From assembly GCA_035454605.1 (NCBI GenBank), contig DATIGQ010000208.1, positions 1-40,780 on the forward strand: a stretch of DNA of 40,780 bases. The letters are read 5' to 3'. Under the pieces are notes generated by a model. It was not told where the DNA came from, searched no databases, and saw nothing but the letters and a program-made list of their open reading frames with translations. Shown here one piece after another: positions 40,609 to 40,780 of this stretch; positions within the stretch are counted from its first letter, which is position 1; each line of letters starts with the position of its first letter. The DNA comes from Terriglobales bacterium (GTDB lineage Bacteria; Acidobacteriota; Terriglobia; Terriglobales; Acidobacteriaceae). The translations under genes and the position numbers were made by a program.

Positions 40609-40780
40609 CTATTTCACGATCTCGGTGAGGGTGCCGGCGCCCACGGTGCGGCCGCCCTCGCGGATAGCGAACCGCAGCCCCTTCTCCATCGCCACCGGCG
40701 TGATCAGCTCCACTTCCAGGTTCACGTTGTCCCCCGGCATCACCATCTCCGTGCCCCCGGGCAGCTCCGCCACCCCGGTC
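40609..40780 (-). CDS. tuf: Elongation factor Tu (C-terminal end only)
   Basis: About 56 residues of the C-terminus are present, including [20 protein letters not shown] and [23 protein letters not shown], the universally conserved end of EF-Tu domain 3. The rest lies beyond the right edge. It is 7 nt upstream of rpmG in transcription order, giving tuf-rpmG-tRNA-Trp-secE-nusG. Confidence 0.97.
   Translation of the reverse strand, partial: TGVAELPGGTEMVMPGDNVNLEVELITPVAMEKGLRFAIREGGRTVGAGTLTEIVK

Overview
The window looks like a piece of a GC-rich (roughly 60-65 percent by eye) Gram-negative bacterial chromosome. My best guess is Acidobacteriota, perhaps Terriglobia-like. The pointers are a cysteine-rich insertion in RpoB, a two-GAF diguanylate cyclase, PilZ and DUF4388 signalling proteins, carboxypeptidase-regulatory-like secreted proteins, an HTH protein of a type I associate with that phylum, and dispersed palindromic intergenic repeats. 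The phylum assignment is inference. Genes are tightly packed, and nothing looks like a prophage, insertion sequence or CRISPR array.

Layout. 1-184 holds the 3' end of a EutN/CcmL-type microcompartment vertex gene. 288-6492 (minus strand) carries a PilZ protein, an ABC-2 exporter (ATPase and permease), a DUF374 acyltransferase overlapping the permease, and then, from its own promoter and a cobalamin riboswitch, a TonB-dependent receptor that is probably a vitamin B12 transporter. 6677-8170 (plus) is a membrane protein with three tandem phosphatase-like repeats. 8237-9718 (minus) is a GAF-GAF-GGDEF diguanylate cyclase. 9809-12811 (plus) is a molybdenum-cofactor cluster (moeA, moaC, a REC-DUF4388 regulator, mog/moaB), followed by a DedA/VTT membrane protein. 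13499-16761 (minus) carries a DUF1579 secreted protein, a diacylglycerol-kinase-like lipid kinase, a YdjM-like membrane protein and a DUF6580-like membrane protein. 16836-25015 mixes ligA, a HIT hydrolase, rpsA with a clear promoter and terminator, a minus-strand trio (LysW-like zinc ribbon plus two secreted regulatory-like domain proteins), an M28 peptidase and a rhomboid protease. 25052-27417 (minus) is yihY-pyk, and 27612-27905 is a small HTH protein.

27931-40780 (minus) is the conserved transcription/translation block, in transcription order tuf (partial), rpmG, tRNA-Trp(CCA), secE, nusG, rplK, rplA, rplJ, rplL, rpoB, rpoC. It supplies EF-Tu, L33, the SecE translocon subunit, the NusG elongation factor, the L11/L1/L10/L12 stalk proteins and the two large RNA polymerase subunits. 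rpoC is followed by the HTH gene rather than rpsL/rpsG.

The most interesting items are: a cobalamin riboswitch whose competing helices can be read directly from the sequence; the triple phosphatase-like membrane protein with one intact HCX5R and one exact Cys-to-Ser copy; a LysW-like zinc ribbon that has lost the carrier tail; -10-like boxes so close to start codons that leaderless or near-leaderless mRNAs are implied, best seen at ligA; an eight-cysteine insertion in RpoB; and a palindromic repeat whose arms contain the stop codons of two convergent genes.
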